64,000 nucleotides of DNA from Serilophus lunatus (taxonomy: Eukaryota > Chordata > Aves > Passeriformes > Eurylaimidae). The DNA lies in assembly GCA_013399895.1 (NCBI GenBank), contig VXBA01002668.1:752380-816379 (forward strand), in the 5' to 3' direction. Below the pieces are notes generated by a model. The model was not told where the DNA came from and did not search any database. It saw only the letters and a list, made by a program, of their open reading frames with translations. Positions 63,837-64,000 of the stretch are shown here, piece after piece. A program made the translations under genes and the position numbers. The stretch's first letter is position 1. The number at the start of each line of letters is the position of its first letter.

Positions 63837-64000
63837 ATAAATTCATTAAGTAAAACAACTAATAAGCACGGTGTATTATGTTCAGTTCACATTCCTAGAG
63901 ATATTATTTTGTTTTTGTACAGAAATGTACCAGATAATTAAAAAAAAAAAAATCTCAAATTTGTATATTATCACTATCCTCTTGAAATTTTTTCATGGTA

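Larger units (their letters stand above)
58514..64000. other. No gene seen
   Basis: AT-rich unique DNA apart from the 15-bp stem-loop at 61803 and the alternating tract at 63774. The 71-codon plus frame at 60540-60755, rich in S and T, has no domain I recognise. Confidence 0.65.

Noticed and set aside
1..64000. CpG island, CRISPR array, rRNA, snRNA or known microRNA
   Set aside because: No CpG-dense stretch of useful length, no spaced identical repeats, and none of the RNA signatures I know (such as U6 or common microRNA seeds in a hairpin) was found by eye.

Overview
The window looks like vertebrate nuclear DNA, almost certainly from a bird. The strongest evidence is two clear 3'-end fragments of CR1 LINE retrotransposons of avian type (about 51446-51885 and 58328-58513, both on the minus strand). 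There is also a very short CR1 3' tail on the plus strand (25729-25770) and a possible older fragment near 17784. The rest is AT-rich, poor in CpG and sparse in interspersed repeats, as in a bird gene desert or a very long intron. There is no operon-like organisation, ribosome-binding-site logic, phage or plasmid gene, or CRISPR array.

I find no protein-coding gene I can support. The longest open frame is 218 codons (18759-19415, minus). Nearly all others are 60-126 codons, overlap open frames on the opposite strand, and match no family I recognise. Length alone would allow this by chance in 64 kb. The one frame with a recognisable origin is the retrotransposon-derived stretch inside 51736-51954 (minus), the decayed end of the CR1 reverse-transcriptase ORF. 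If a gene crosses the window, it does so as an intron or as very short exons. Weak exon-like spots are at 32228, 37029, 53100 and 55268.

Layout. 1-5460 is plain AT-rich sequence. 5471-5558 holds a CpG-bearing 9-bp tandem repeat and a hairpin. 7323-7400 is a cluster of CATATG-centred palindromes, followed by an E-box/TATA-like pair near 7900. 12493-13075 has a T13C8 run, an A/C-rich tract and a hairpin with AATAAA in its loop. 16549-16690 is a T/G tract with a quadruplex-type motif. 18759-19415 is the longest open frame, ending in a T-rich run. 20418, 22529 and 26691 are microsatellites, the last a long (AAAAT)n array. 29336-29545 is strongly purine-rich on the plus strand. 32060-32640 is a locally GC-richer block. 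40654 and 44311 are further microsatellites. 45270-45580 and 51286-51338 look like conserved regulatory elements. 51446 and 58328 are the CR1 copies, and 61803-61839 is a perfect 15-bp stem-loop.

I did not find a convincing new biological system. The most useful leads are the two regulatory-element candidates (45270-45580 and 51286-51338), the CpG pocket at 53100-53160, and the stem-loops at 61803 and 13050. All motif readings were made by eye. Conservation across birds and RNA-seq would decide them.
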